NCBI GenBank assembly: GCA_977006965.1
Contig: OZ345355.1
Location: 3,100,001 to 3,164,000, forward strand
Source: Phymatolithon calcareum
Lineage: Eukaryota > Rhodophyta > Florideophyceae > Hapalidiales
Direction of reading: 5' to 3'
DNA length: 64,000 nucleotides
The notes below the pieces were generated by a model. It did not search any database. It was not told the DNA's origin and was given only the letters and a program-made list of their open reading frames with translations. How positions within the stretch are numbered: the first letter of the stretch is position 1; the number at the start of each line of letters is the position of its first letter. The translations under genes and the position numbers were made by a program. Of the stretch, positions 52,054-63,330 are shown piece after piece.

Positions 52054-52359
52054 CTGTTTATAGCCCGTTTTCGTAGAGTGCCGCTAATTCTGTTAAGCTC
52101 TTACTACTTGACTTTTCCTCACGGTCGGTCAGATTGGCAAAACATGATCGCTGTCTCTGTTGAATAGTCTCGTGGGACATGTGGACACTTTGGATGCGTA
52201 CTTTCTATGGTAGTTGACTAGAGATTCAGTTTTGTTTTCTTAAAAAATCAATATTATACCTTTATCGGGAATACTTTCTCTGGAGCTCTAAGAAAAGAGG
52301 GCTTACAGATGGCACCATGGGCGAATGTTGCGACGACCTGCAAACTACATTCCGGCACA
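52054..52359. other. Intergenic (unit 3), counterpart of 10774-11079
   Basis: One or two differences from unit 1; no gene. Confidence 0.5.
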
Positions 52360-52716
52360 GATGCAGCGATTGACAATTTCGACGGCCTCGATGTTGCCGT
52401 GAATAATGCCGGCTATGTAATCCCCTGGCTGAGTGTTTAACTCGTCAGTCTCAATGGTCCGGGAGAATTCGCGACCAAGAAACAAGCAATGTCGCAGTTC
52501 CAAACAAACGTGTATCAACCGCTCACTGTGACTCTGGCTGCCCTTCCGCACTTCCGCTCTAAGAATACCGATGCTATAGTTAATGTAGGGTCTCTTTCTG
52601 GTCGTTTGGAAGCTCCTTTCCAGCCCGCGTACTGCGTTTCAAAGTTTGCAATTGAGGGGCTGACAGTGGCACTAAATTTGGAAATGACGCCGATCGGTAT
52701 TTGCATCAAAAGTTGA
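52360..52716 (+). pseudogene. Short-chain dehydrogenase remnant (unit 3)
   Basis: Same truncation and internal stop as 11080-11436. The motif reads AYCVSKFAIEGL (Ala to Val). Confidence 0.8.
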
Positions 52717-53464
52717 TGAAGAAATTACTTACAATGACAAATACGGTCATTAGTGCCGGTTTATTGCACGGCCGTTGCTTCGTGTCGGTGTGCACTGATG
52801 ATTGTCTCCTGCTCGCCCATATTAAAAAGCGTTTCTGCACCATCGACAAATAGATACAGTACAGCACTCGGGGTATCTGTGTCGACGAATTAGAAATAGC
52901 CTCTTACCAAGCAAAGCTGGGGACGCGTGAAGCAGTTTTTGGAATCGTTGCGCTTTCTGCGCTCAACGTCTAATCATCCTCTTCGTCCCTTCTCCGATTT
53001 TTTGCAAAATCGTTGTCACCTAGGTCGAACTACGTCTCCAGAGAGGGCTCTGGTGTACAGGTGCACGACCTTGGCTTTCGGCATCGTCCGCAGTGGTAAA
53101 AGTGTCCGTTGTTTACGTTACACTGGGAGTATTGGTTCATACTAGTTAGCCACGTGGGTAACTGGACATTCCCTGAGACGCCTGCAGTGGAATTCCACGG
53201 ATATCATCACGAGATTTTACATCTTGGGCAATTGCTGCGCAGGTTTTTTATTTTCGTCCCTATTGTGTCTGTTTAACCTTAGAAAGCTCGTCTAACACCT
53301 ACAATACTCTATTGTTTCCTAGCTTTTCTTGGGGGAACGCACCGTGGACAAGAAGCCGAGCCAACCCTAATTCTCTTTCCGTCTGTTCACATACTCAAAA
53401 ATCACCATCAACGGTCGCAATCGTATTGTGTTCTGTGGAAAATTCTCAGATCCTGCCATCATGC

Positions 53465-53509
53465 TATTCGCCTTTCGCGGACGCATGATGCTTCCGCGAA
53501 AGGCGAATA
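53465..53509. repeat. Hairpin upstream of SDR (unit 3)
   Basis: Identical to 12185-12229: 17-bp arms, 11-base loop. Confidence 0.8.
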
Positions 53510-53562
53510 ACATACATGCACCTGAATTTTTCTGACGGACAGCGAAGATCCGTGGCCTCTAC

Positions 53563-53595
<33 letters not shown>
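53563..53595 (+). repeat. (CAT)11 microsatellite (unit 3)
   Basis: Same repeat number as unit 1. For a fast-mutating tract this supports very recent common origin of these two segments. Confidence 0.95.
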
Positions 53596-53798
53596 GTCCT
53601 CAAGCAGTTGGGGGGCAGTGTCTAACGGGATTTTTCTGATCATAGAAACAATTGGATTGGCCAATTCAAGGCTCGCCCGTGAGCTCACGTCACAATTGAA
53701 AATTTCTTGATACAATCTGTTTCGATTCCGAAATGGCACGTTGAACGAAATCAAAATCTGTCCCGCCATCTACTCGCTACTCTCCCCGTCATTGCGAT

Positions 53799-54647
53799 AT
53801 GCCAAACACAGTCCTGATCACCGGCTGCTCCAGTGGCATTCGCAAAGCCACAGCAAATCTCTTCGCCGATAAGGGGTGGAATGTAGTAGCTACCATGCGT
53901 AACACTGAATGCGATGCTGGAAAGGAGCTCTCAAAGCGCTCCAATGTACTAGTCGCCACACTCGACGTTATCGATCGCTCTTCCATCGACTCTGCCGTTG
54001 CCACCACTATTGAGAAATTCGGCAGCCTCGATGTTGTGATCAACAGTGCCGGGTATGTTCTCTACGGTCCTGCTGAGTTCACAAAGAAAGAGCAAGCAAT
54101 GGCGCACTTCGAAACAAACATTTACGGTGCCCTCGCTGTTATTCAAGCCGCACTTCCGCACTTCCGCTCCAAGAAGGCCGGATTGATCGTGAAGGTTGGA
54201 TCCCTTTTCGGACGAACCGTCGTGGCTCCTTTCTATCCCCTGCACTATGCTTCCAAGTATGCGCTTGAGGGACTGACGGAGGCCCTCAACTTGGAGTTAG
54301 TGCCGCTCGGTATTCGCGTCAAAATCGTTGATCCTGGTTGGACGAATACAGACTATACATCGAGGGTTGTGATGGTGGACAGCGGGGACGACACCACGTA
54401 CGATAAGGCCGTCAAGAATTCGAGAGGTGAGTTTGACAATGTGTTCGGACCTCTGCCAAGTTCTGCAGAACATATTGCGAGTGTATTGTTCGAAGCCGTT
54501 ACGGATGGGACAGAGAAGGTGAGGTACATTGCTGGAAATGATGCTATCAAGCTGATTGAAGAGAGGCAGAGCATGACGGATGAGGAGTGGGAGCAGGTGA
54601 TGATCAGGAAATTCAATCTTGACAAGCAATTTATGGCTGCAAATTAG
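53799..54647 (+). CDS. SDR-like protein with broken cofactor motif (unit 3)
   Basis: 282 aa, full length. The glycine motif reads TGCSSGIR: Gly15 is Arg (CGC against GGC in units 1 and 2), which puts a bulky charged side chain where the pyrophosphate of the cofactor packs. The catalytic segment LHYASK has His149 and Tyr150, as in unit 1. Loss of both the canonical Tyr and a cofactor Gly makes dehydrogenase activity unlikely. The frame is otherwise open and nearly identical to unit 1. Confidence 0.85.
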   Translation: MPNTVLITGCSSGIRKATANLFADKGWNVVATMRNTECDAGKELSKRSNVLVATLDVIDRSSIDSAVATTIEKFGSLDVVINSAGYVLYGPAEFTKKEQAMAHFETNIYGALAVIQAALPHFRSKKAGLIVKVGSLFGRTVVAPFYPLHYASKYALEGLTEALNLELVPLGIRVKIVDPGWTNTDYTSRVVMVDSGDDTTYDKAVKNSRGEFDNVFGPLPSSAEHIASVLFEAVTDGTEKVRYIAGNDAIKLIEERQSMTDEEWEQVMIRKFNLDKQFMAAN

Positions 54648-55396
54648 TCTCTCATATCAGAATGGATGTTCAACTTGCATGAAAGAGTGGAGCCCTCGCG
54701 AGTGAACTTTTTCTACAAATGTAGAACGATTTTAGGGTGACTGTGTGAGATCTACAATAGCTATTGGCCTTGATATGATCAAAGTGTTCCGCACCATTGC
54801 AGAACACCTTATGGAGCCATGTACAGGGCCCTGCTCTTCACTGTTTCTTTCTTTCTTTAGACTTGCCGCTAACCCTGAATTTTCGAAGGGTTAATACGCG
54901 CAATAACACAACAATAACTTTATTGCAGGCTCCCCATTTTTTGGAAAACCAGTCAAATTTTTCTCCTTGCGCATCATTGATGACAAGATGGCAGGCCGCT
55001 TGAAGAATTGTACTTAAGGGATATTTGATGATTTTATTTTGAGAGCTCCCAAAGCCTCATCTTGGAGAAACGGGGCAGCTCTTGCGATATTCTCTAAGCT
55101 AAAGTCCTCTGGCTACTCAACACGTTCTTGATTCGTAATTCTCTCCCAACAAGAGCTCCTGTGTCTCTTTTGCACTCAAACTCAATTTCTGTACTCATCT
55201 TCGACGTCGCTAGAGTACGATGTAAGGCGACTAGTTCGATTACCGCGGTAATCCCACAGTAAGCACCAAATACTGATTTTCTCCAAAGGGGTGCTCGGAT
55301 TGTACTTCAAGGGGATATTTGATGATTTTATTTTTGAGAGCTCCCAAAGCCTCACCTTGGAGTAACGTTGTACTTCAAGCACTGAGTATTATGATT
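54648..55396. other. Intergenic with 50-bp direct repeat (unit 3)
   Basis: In register with 13368-14117; repeats at about 55019-55068 and 55312-55363. No gene. Confidence 0.55.
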
Positions 55397-56465
55397 TCCG
55401 AGTTTTTTTATTTTTTATTCAAGTTTATTTAAAGGCCCCGCAGACTTGCAAAGATATGGGCAAGGCTTCCTCTGATGCTTCCTGCCTTTGTACAGCTCAC
55501 GAAACGTCCACCAGAAAGGCGGACGGGAAAACTCAGGATTCAAAGTAATCCTATCTCAGTCCTCTACGGGATTGTTGGTGCTCGGACTCATCCGCTTTTT
55601 GCCTTGCCTTCTGCGAATCAATACAGGCCTTCTTCTTTCTCCATGCGTTCTATGAGTGTCTTGCTAAATAGTAAGAGCTCATCTAGTGCCTTTTCTGCTT
55701 CCAGTCGTTTTTCTCCTTCGAGGTCGTACCCTGCTAGCGTGCTTTCAAGGGTTTCTATATGCTCTCTGGCTCTGGTGCAGAATTCTTCCGCCTTACTTGT
55801 TGTTGACACCTGTGGGAATCTTCCACAGGCATACTGCAGCGCGAGTTGCCTGTGCTTCACCTTGGGGAACTTGAGGATTGCTGGTAATTCTCTGTTCTTG
55901 TCGTATGGAATCTTCCTTTCCGCTTCGATTCTAGGCGGTCTCCTTCCATTGCCAGAAATTTAGATCGAAGTGTTTGCGAAGACTGGTTTGTTTGGATATG
56001 CTTTACAGCTTCATCAAACGGCTCTCAGGTCTCTATCACGGCGATATACTGCCATCATGGTTGATTCTGCTTTCGGGCACTTCATTTGAATACATACGTT
56101 CTTTCGCCTTGTTCCTTCTCAGCATTTTGAAGGCCAAGATTTCTCGTCGATGTGGGGCCGTCTGGATCCGGCACAGGAGACGGAGCCTCTCCGTCCTTCC
56201 TCGGGCAAGTGGCCCGAACACTTGATTGAAGAATGTTGCTTCTACTTCCTTGACAGCATTTTGTAAGTCTTCTGTCCAGGGCGTTTAAGTGCATTGCGTA
56301 CTCCCAGCGTGGCTGTACTATCTCCTTGTATATCCGAATACATTTCTGTATACTTAGCCCTTTCTTGAACACTCCCAGTGCACCCAACTCGTGTATGGCC
56401 GTCCTTGCTTTCTTTAGTCATTGCATCATTAGCGTATTTGTGTTCAATGGGGCTCATTGAACACA
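55397..56465 (-). mobile_element. LINE-a remnant (unit 3)
   Basis: Copy of 14118-15186, with an extra base (GGGCGTTTAAGTG) at about 56284 that further breaks the coding remnant. Confidence 0.8.
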
Positions 56466-57862
56466 TCAACCCCCCCCCCGCCAAACCCTCTCAGTCTAAG
56501 TCTATACAACATCTTCATGGATGAGTTTGCGGAATGTATCTTCATGGATGAGTTTGCGGAATGTATGGGAGAAGTGCCCAGAGATTGGGCCGACGTCCCT
56601 TCAATCCTCTTAGCAGACGACGTAATTTTTCTAGCGAAATCACCTTCCGCTCTGCAGGGATTGTTAGACAAAGCCACTCATTGGGCCCAAGAACGCGGGA
56701 TGACATGGAACACGAAGCAAGGAAAAAGCGAGATTCTTGAATCGGATGAGACATCAGGCGTGACATTCCAACTGGCTAATAAGGCCCTCGCACATGTCCC
56801 GGAAGTCACCTACCTCGGAGTATCCCTAAGACCAAAGGGGGAGTTACAGATACACAGGTGTTACAGCGCCTCAAGAAGGCAAAGACCGCTCTGTACGAGC
56901 TCCGTGCATTCGGGGTATTCAAGAAGGGAATTGGCATGCATAAGTGCATGCAGGTATACAAGGATTTAATCCAGCCGCGTTGGGAGTACGCTATGCACTT
57001 AACACTGGGGACAGAAAACGTTCAGAGAGCCGTCAAGGAAGTTGAAGAAACGTTTTTCAGACAAGTCTTCGGGCCACTGGCACGGGGAAAGACGGATAGA
57101 CTTCGTCTACTAATTCGAATCCAAGCTGCTTCCCATGGACAGGAAATACTAGCTTTCAAGATGTTGAGAAGGACCATGGCAAAATAAGGAAAAATCCTGG
57201 AGGAACCGCCAGAGAGAAGAAACTCAGAAGAGCTTCAAGCCACAAGCAATGACATCACAGCGATGGAAACCAGAGAACCGTTTGACGAAGCGATGAAGCA
57301 CATAACAGCGAAACAATCTGCAGAAGCACTTCGATCAACATTCCTGACATGGGAAGGAGAGAGCCTTGAATCGAAGAGAAAGAGGAAAATTCCGTACGAC
57401 AAGACGAGAGAACACCTTGCAGTACTTAAATTTTCACAACTGAAACACAGTTAACTGGCGGTTCAGTACGCCTTTGGAAGATTTCCCCAAGTGTCTACAA
57501 CACTGATGGCAGATAGATTCGGAAACAAAGTCAGACAGCACATGGAGACCTTGGATCGCAAATTGTCAGCATATGAACTCAAGGAAGAAGACAGAGCGGC
57601 AACTGAGCAGGCACTAGATGACATTTTGCTTTTCAGCAAAAGCCCTATCGAGCGTATGCAGAATGGAGAGGACCTGTACTGAAAGAAGAAGCGACGCCTC
57701 GAAAACTGCTACGAAGAGCTATCAAAAACAACCGAGTACATGCTAGGGGCTCAGAGAGAATACAAGACATAAGAGTAGAGCCGCCCTAGTGAGGGTAGCC
57801 TGAGGAAGCCCTGCCCGTATATTCGTGTGACTGTGGGGCCTTAAAAATTGCAATAAAAAACA
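56466..57862 (+). mobile_element. LINE-c remnant (unit 3), fused to LINE-a at a C-run
   Basis: A run of C at about 56469-56480 replaces the 670 bp that in unit 1 hold LINE-b and the first part of LINE-c. The rest (LLADDVIFLAK, thumb, C-terminal domain to GEDLY, 3' UTR with A-run) follows, with the 27-bp duplication shared with unit 1. The copia empty site AGGAC is at 57669-57673. Confidence 0.82.
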
Positions 57863-59042
57863 TGAAACCTCCATAAGCGCAAATAGCACAGAATGGGGTC
57901 AGAGAGTTATGGTTATTATAGCCCTTAGTCACCCTTTTACTAACCCATTTTGCTAACCCTGTCATAACCCATGCTGTGTTAGTGGCAAGTCTTCTTAATT
58001 GCGGAAAACGTTAGCAAAAGTTGGCGCCTGGATATTTTTTCAAGTAGCCCCTCGTTGTTCGAGTACTTCGAGCGGTTTCTCATTTCATATTTGCCGTACT
58101 GTTTTAGTGCCAACGCTACCACTATTCTGTTGTCCTGAAACAGTCCGTCCACTACAGCTTAGGAGTAGATGCTCAACGGTCTCCTTGGTTCCCGCGGAGT
58201 AGGCCTTGCACATGGCGTCGTATTCAATCAAGCCATCTTGATAAGCTGCTACCAGCGAGCAACCTTGTGCGGCATGCTGATTGAGGGGAGTTTCAGCTCC
58301 CTGTGGCGTAGATTGAGCTCTGGTGTAGGAATTGTATACTCCTTAGCTTTGCGGAATGATGCAGTTTGAAGGTGGACCGAGCAGCTTTTAGTGTTAAGGA
58401 CATTTTTGATGCGTCAGCAGACTTGACTCTGTAATGCCTCGTCGAGAAAAGGCGTCTGCCTCCGTTGTATCTCAATATGAAAAATTATTTTGAAACTTAG
58501 AAGGTGAGCAAGGAAGAACGTGCGGCACGACCATTACCCTGTAGAGGCAAACCAGTGACCCTACCTACGCTTCCGAAATATCTACACGTCTCACAGGGAC
58601 GTGCAGAGATGTTACTCCTCCAACTCATAGTGAATTGCTGTCAGCTTTTGGTATGTTTTCACCAAGAACACAGCGAGGATGAACCGCTAATCTACGACCT
58701 CGAGTGCAAGATTTACCCGTATTGCGTTAGGAGACAATGAAGCACCTGATCCGACGCAGTTCTGGTCGGGCTGCCTGTCGACCACAATTCATCGGAAAAA
58801 TGTGTGGCAAAACGGGAGAAGATATGTCCAGGGAGAGACCCGAAGAGATACTCCAATTTTTGAAGAATGAAAACTTGCTCGAGGGTAAGTTCTGACGTCA
58901 AACACAAAACTAACGCCCTCTGCAATAAAGAAAGAAGGAAAGAAAAGGGAACCCTCAAGCGAAGGTGTACTACTTGATGCAACTTGTTTACTGAACGTGA
59001 ACTACCAGCCTCGAAAATTTTCTTTTGCCTTAATTTGCATAG
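57863..59042. other. Shared flank, no gene (unit 3)
   Basis: Aligns with 17229-18399. No gene on either strand. Confidence 0.5.
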
Positions 59043-59428
59043 TGTGGGGGTAAAAAGAGAGAGGAAGAGAGAGAGAGATGTTTTTGTTTGTTTTTCTTTT
59101 TGTTGGGGGGCTCTTTGGTGGGGACCGTGAGCTGCCCTCCTTCTCGCCGAAGGTCGAAGTAGGATACTATATAAACTAGCGCTAGGTTTTGCCGGAGCTC
59201 TTGCGAGCAGCACCCAGCTCACTGTAAGACTAACTAAACGAGGGGACAATTAAAAAAATATAACTCTATTGGAGATCTGCCTTCGTCGGCGAATTTGTAA
59301 ACGGTACACCGCCCACCTGGCGACATCGACAAGCAACCGGATGCGCTGGGTATGATAATAACAGCAATGATTCCTTCGGCACGTTCCAGCCTATTCAATC
59401 AACAAGACGGCCAATATTGGGGTCAGCA
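59043..59428. mobile_element. Solo LTR, 386 bp
   Basis: Starts TGTGGGGGTAAAAAG, ends GGGGTCAGCA, flanked by CATAG on both sides (59038-59042 and 59429-59433); unit 1 has the single CATAG at 18395. A TATA-like ACTATATAAAC at about 59166 and AG-rich sequence near the start fit an LTR promoter in plus orientation. No internal element remains, so it arose by LTR-LTR recombination. The sequence differs from the copia LTR. Confidence 0.82.
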
Positions 59429-59433
59429 CATAG

Positions 59434-60519
59434 TATCACGTCTATTGCTCGAGCCGCGTCATTCTCTTCTGTAAGGGGCCATGAAGGCTTTCTCCGGATA
59501 CTGTTGAGTGTTTCAACTGCCTATTCTCCCTGACTGCAATCAGTTTCAGTGGGTTCCTTGGGAAATGACCTACAAACCATCTTGCGCAGAGAATGCTGTG
59601 TCTGATTTCTTTCATTCTCACTGCTTGGTGCGGCAGACGATCCTTGGAAACGTTACTTTTCTGACTTGGAGATCTTCTTGCTGCTCCCAGATTCGTCGGA
59701 GGCCAGATATGTCTTGAAAGTCAGTTGGTCGTGTTCGACTCTCTAATACAGTCAAGCGCTTCGAGTTCCAGCTCCGCCCAGTGTCTTCTGTCTCTTCCAC
59801 AATTTATCCGAGTCTTCGTCGCAAATTCGAGAGCAGATGCTGTTGGCAGAACTCCCATACTTCTATTTGACATAGCTTCATATTCTTCTGCCCACTTTCC
59901 AAACAGCATCGTTGCGATGTCATTTTAGACTGTCACTGCTGCTTTCGATACCCGGATAGTGTCGGGTGTCATGTGCACTGCGTACTCATATATTCAAAGT
60001 ATTCATCAGACCAGTATATATACTGGCCTGATGAACTTTGAAAAAACTGATGCTTTTTTCTGTGCTGTATCCTTTCTTTGTCATGTCTAGGGTACTCATG
60101 AGCCGCACTTTTGCGCCAGCGCTTTTGAATTGCGCGAGAAGCCTGTCGTCACGAATACCGTTCCAAGGAGAAATACTCTTTCTGCGTTCAGTAGAATTAC
60201 ATCAATTTTTTGATATGATTATTTTTAGCCGTGCCTGTATACAGTCTTACGGTCTGAGCTCAGACGTTACCCACAACAGTGTAGCTCTTCTGTTATGGAA
60301 TTGCTTCTATTGCTCGTTCCACATAGTGTCGACTTTAGCTCGGCAATCGCCCATACTGTATTCCAAGCTCTCCCCATTTCCTTTACTTTGCCTGCGTTTA
60401 ATCACAACCTATCAGAGTTTATCTTTGGTTGGCGGCGATATCTGGTTCTTGCAAAGCAAGATCTCAAAAGCAATGGAGAACCACCCTCAATTGTTTCCCA
60501 GAGAGTAACCTGTGCAGCC
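59434..60519. other. Membrane-gene upstream region (unit 3)
   Basis: First part aligns with 18400-18985 of unit 1; the part from about 60240 aligns with unit 2 around 41743 and 44357. Contains the palindrome at 59993-60042 and the empty sites of two unit 2 transposons. No gene. Confidence 0.5.
59993..60042. repeat. 50-bp palindrome, unit 3 only
   Basis: TTCAAAGT...TCATCAG.CCAGTATA pairs with TATACTGG.CTGATGAACTTTGAA, with one mismatch and a 2-base bulge. Unit 1 lacks it at the matching place (about 18961-18968). Confidence 0.8.
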
Positions 60520-62370
60520 ATGGCGCATGGGCTTGCTTGCTCTCTAGTCATCATCTTGTTTCCGCTATGCGCACTTGTCGAATCGAGCAATCTAGCTTCA
60601 TTTAGTCGTCCAGCTGGAAAAACTGCGGAAGATTAGGTACACTACGCTTCTAAATAACTCGCACACTGGCTCAACGAAACCTTTATCGAACCGCGAAATG
60701 CATCGATACCTCCGATTTGTGACTATCCTCAAATGTCATGGGTAGACAACGCCATTCACTTCAAGAATAAGTTCCCGCGCTTTCAAGTCCTGAATTCCTC
60801 TGAAGCGTGCGCTGAAAAAACGGAAACCAATTTCTTTCTTGGCATGAGCGAAAAAATTAAGTTACTCTCGGAACGCAATTCAAGTTTTCTTCACGATGAA
60901 GGCTTTGTGGGTCTGCACTTTCGCCAGTACTGGACAATCGTCAGCTCCGACTTGCTCTGCTCTGTGTTCACTACCGCCTTAATCGGTAATGGAAATCTGG
61001 TCTACTCTATTACCGGGCCCTCGGAAAGTGAGCGCCAGGAAATCTGGAATGGAACTGCGAAACAATACTTCATGAACACAACTGGTGTCTTTGCGTACAA
61101 GCGTTCATATTCCTTGTTCATGTCAATGGAAGATGTGTATAAAGTCCCGGGATTCAAAGCTGCAGTGGACGAATCGAGTGAAAAACTGTCCCGGCAAGAG
61201 AGCAGTCTTCAAGAGCTTACGCCGTCAAACACGGCCATCCTCATTTTGCCTGTCCTCCTTGCTCTCGTCCCAGCACATGCTATATCACCTGAGATACAGA
61301 CATTTCCCATGGTGCTCTTCGCCATTGCCACCGACCTTCTCGCGTCCGTTCCTCTGCTCATCAAAGGCGTAGAAATGCTTCACATTGCTTCTCTAGAAAC
61401 CTCTGTCAGTAATGGCCGCACACTATTGTTGCGAAGCGCAGAACTACGCCTTGCCGAAACGTGGATAACTCAATGCTACAAAACGCTCTTCTCGCTAAGA
61501 ATTGGAGCTATTTTCGTGTTTCTCGCTTTTTGGGCAATAATTGTTGGATTCGCAACAGAATATTTGGCATGGAAGTATACACAGGAGCAGTCTGAAAGAA
61601 ATTCCCAAGCAGAGATTGCAACCGAACATTCTACCGCCCTGCCTACAGTGCCCCGGCTCCAAACGGCGCAAGGTTCAGCCATTGGCACTGGAGTAGGACC
61701 TGCATCCGAGCCAACTGATGTAAATCAAGATGCGACACGAAAGCCATGGGAGTGCAAGTTCTTTTTTGCAGGTTTTTTCCTCAGCTTGTTTATTCCGATT
61801 CCGTTTTTTTCCCTTCTGTTTTTGCGGAGTCCCTTATTCAAGGAAACGGGGAGTCGTGAATGGTTCTTCAAGGCTGGAGTTATGTTCGGATCCATGAATA
61901 CCGTGTGCATTTTGATTCAGCTGTTCTCGACATTTAGGCCATTTTTTGCTTTTTCTTTCGTCTTCTTGGCTACTCTGTGCGTACTCTTCTTCATCGTGCT
62001 TACCGAACGAAAGAAGGCATTGTGGCCCTGCTTGGAAAGAAATTGTGATACAGAAGAGCAAGACACAGGCATTGGCCCAATGAAGTTCTATTTTGCTGGA
62101 ATCGTTCTCGGACTGTTCGTTTCTCTTTTTTCAATTTTTTACCTTTATTGCTTTCCTGGGATTCAAGGCAACCAGAGAAGGACAAGGCTGTTCAAGATTG
62201 GATGCATGGTCGGCGCTTATAGCCCGATAATTCTTCTACAACTGCTACTGCATGTTGTGTCTAATGTCTATATAGTCTACTACATACCAATTTTTAGCTT
62301 CTTCTTCGTATTCTTTTTCTGGCTGGTTGAGTGTGATGTACTCACCGAGAGAGCAGAACTGGAAAACTAG
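60520..62370 (+). pseudogene. Multi-pass membrane protein, paralogue 3, with two early stops
   Basis: Starts with the conserved signal peptide MAHGLACSLVIILFPLCALV, then a TAG at codon 39 (60634, AAG in paralogue 1) and a TAA at codon 46 (60655, GAA in paralogue 1). The remaining 1.7 kb is completely open to 62370 and encodes the whole ectodomain and all nine helices, ending ERAELEN. An internal ATG at 60733 could start a 545-aa product, but it would lack the signal peptide. It is a recent pseudogene, or expressed only if the stops are bypassed. The interior resembles paralogue 2 in the ectodomain (NSSFLHDEGFVGLHFRQYWT) and paralogue 1 in several helices. Confidence 0.82.
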
Positions 62371-62701
62371 AAGGAATTTCTTCGTAGTAGTCAACTTACC
62401 TTAGCGCTACGGGAGAAAATGTCCGAAGTGGACTGCTGTACGTAATTTGAGCGCATGAAAACGTAAGCGAAGGATTGTAGCACAGTGAAAAGTCTCACGT
62501 GCAGTGACAATTGACAAAAAGTGCTTCAATTAAACAGAAATCCATCCATCCTTAGCGCTGCAGTAGAGTATGCATGCTGCAATTGCTTTAGTGTCAAAGT
62601 GCCGAACCCCCTCAATTGAGGGGCGATTTAAAAGCTAGAAAAAGTTAGTAAAAACAAAGCTGCATACGATCCATACATATCGCCGCATGTGATGCGATGC
62701 C
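62371..62701. other. Unit 3/4 junction
   Basis: Membrane-gene 3' flank followed by the same junction as 46945-47187. No gene. Confidence 0.6.
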
Positions 62702-63010
62702 TGTCTTGGGTCACTGTCAATACTACATCAACACGGTGCATGATTGTTCCGATGTATGATGGTTTTCCCAAGGTGACACTTTACGGACACACTCCTAAGC
62801 ACAATTCAACTGATACTAGTTTTACCGTTTCACATCATAGGTAGCACATGACTTGTGACTACCGAGTGCTGCAATTAGGCAGCACTCCTTTTTTCTACAT
62901 AAGGCCCTGCCGAAGTTCTGACTAGCAGACTCGGCAGGGAAGAAGTAAAGGACAGGGTCATCAAAGACCTTGTTTTTCATCCCGAACACTTTCACGGCTT
63001 TTGACCGACA
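62702..63010. mobile_element. Solo LTR, 309 bp
   Basis: Starts TGTCTTGGGTC and ends TTTGACCGACA, flanked by ATGCC on both sides (62697-62701 and 63011-63015); unit 3 has the single site at 47183. TG...CA ends with a 5-bp duplication and no coding content indicate a solo LTR from a third LTR family. It contains a hairpin CCCTGCCGA...TCGGCAGGG at about 62911-62939. Confidence 0.82.
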
Positions 63011-63015
63011 ATGCC

Positions 63016-63330
63016 TTCAGATTCATCGATCATCACCAATAGTTCCGTTACGAAACAAAGTGGAACTGCTCGTCAACTGATCACCGATGGGAAATCGAAG
63101 CCAGGTTTGCACATGACTTTCCATGCTTTAATGCACATTTTCTTGAGAAACAGCTAGCTCTCTTCCGTGCATTTCCTGAACACTGCAGAGAACGATCTGC
63201 GAAAATGCAATACCGCGAAGATGGATAAGTGACTGAACATCATACAAGATTAATTTAGTTATGTTATAAGGAGTTAAAGTTAGAAGACAAGGGAAACGCA
63301 CCCGCGCCGCGCTGAACGGAAGGCAGAACC
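63016..63330. other. VPS18 downstream flank (unit 4)
   Basis: Aligns with 47188-47502. No gene. Confidence 0.5.

Larger units (their letters stand above)
52717..53798. other. SDR upstream region (unit 3)
   Basis: Practically identical to 11437-12518, with the hairpin at 53465-53509 and (CAT)11 at 53563-53595. No gene. Confidence 0.55.
47071..62590 (+). repeat. Segmental array unit 3
   Basis: Same order as unit 1. The left flank is shorter than in units 1 and 2. It keeps constant offset (41,280) to unit 1 from about 9300 to 14100. It lacks LINE-b and has a solo LTR and an inserted palindrome before a nonsense-mutated membrane gene. Confidence 0.87.

Noticed and set aside
58713-59249. Minus-strand 178-aa frame across the unit 3 solo LTR
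   Set aside because: It runs through the LTR boundary and low-complexity AG/TC sequence and is absent from unit 1, where the LTR is missing.
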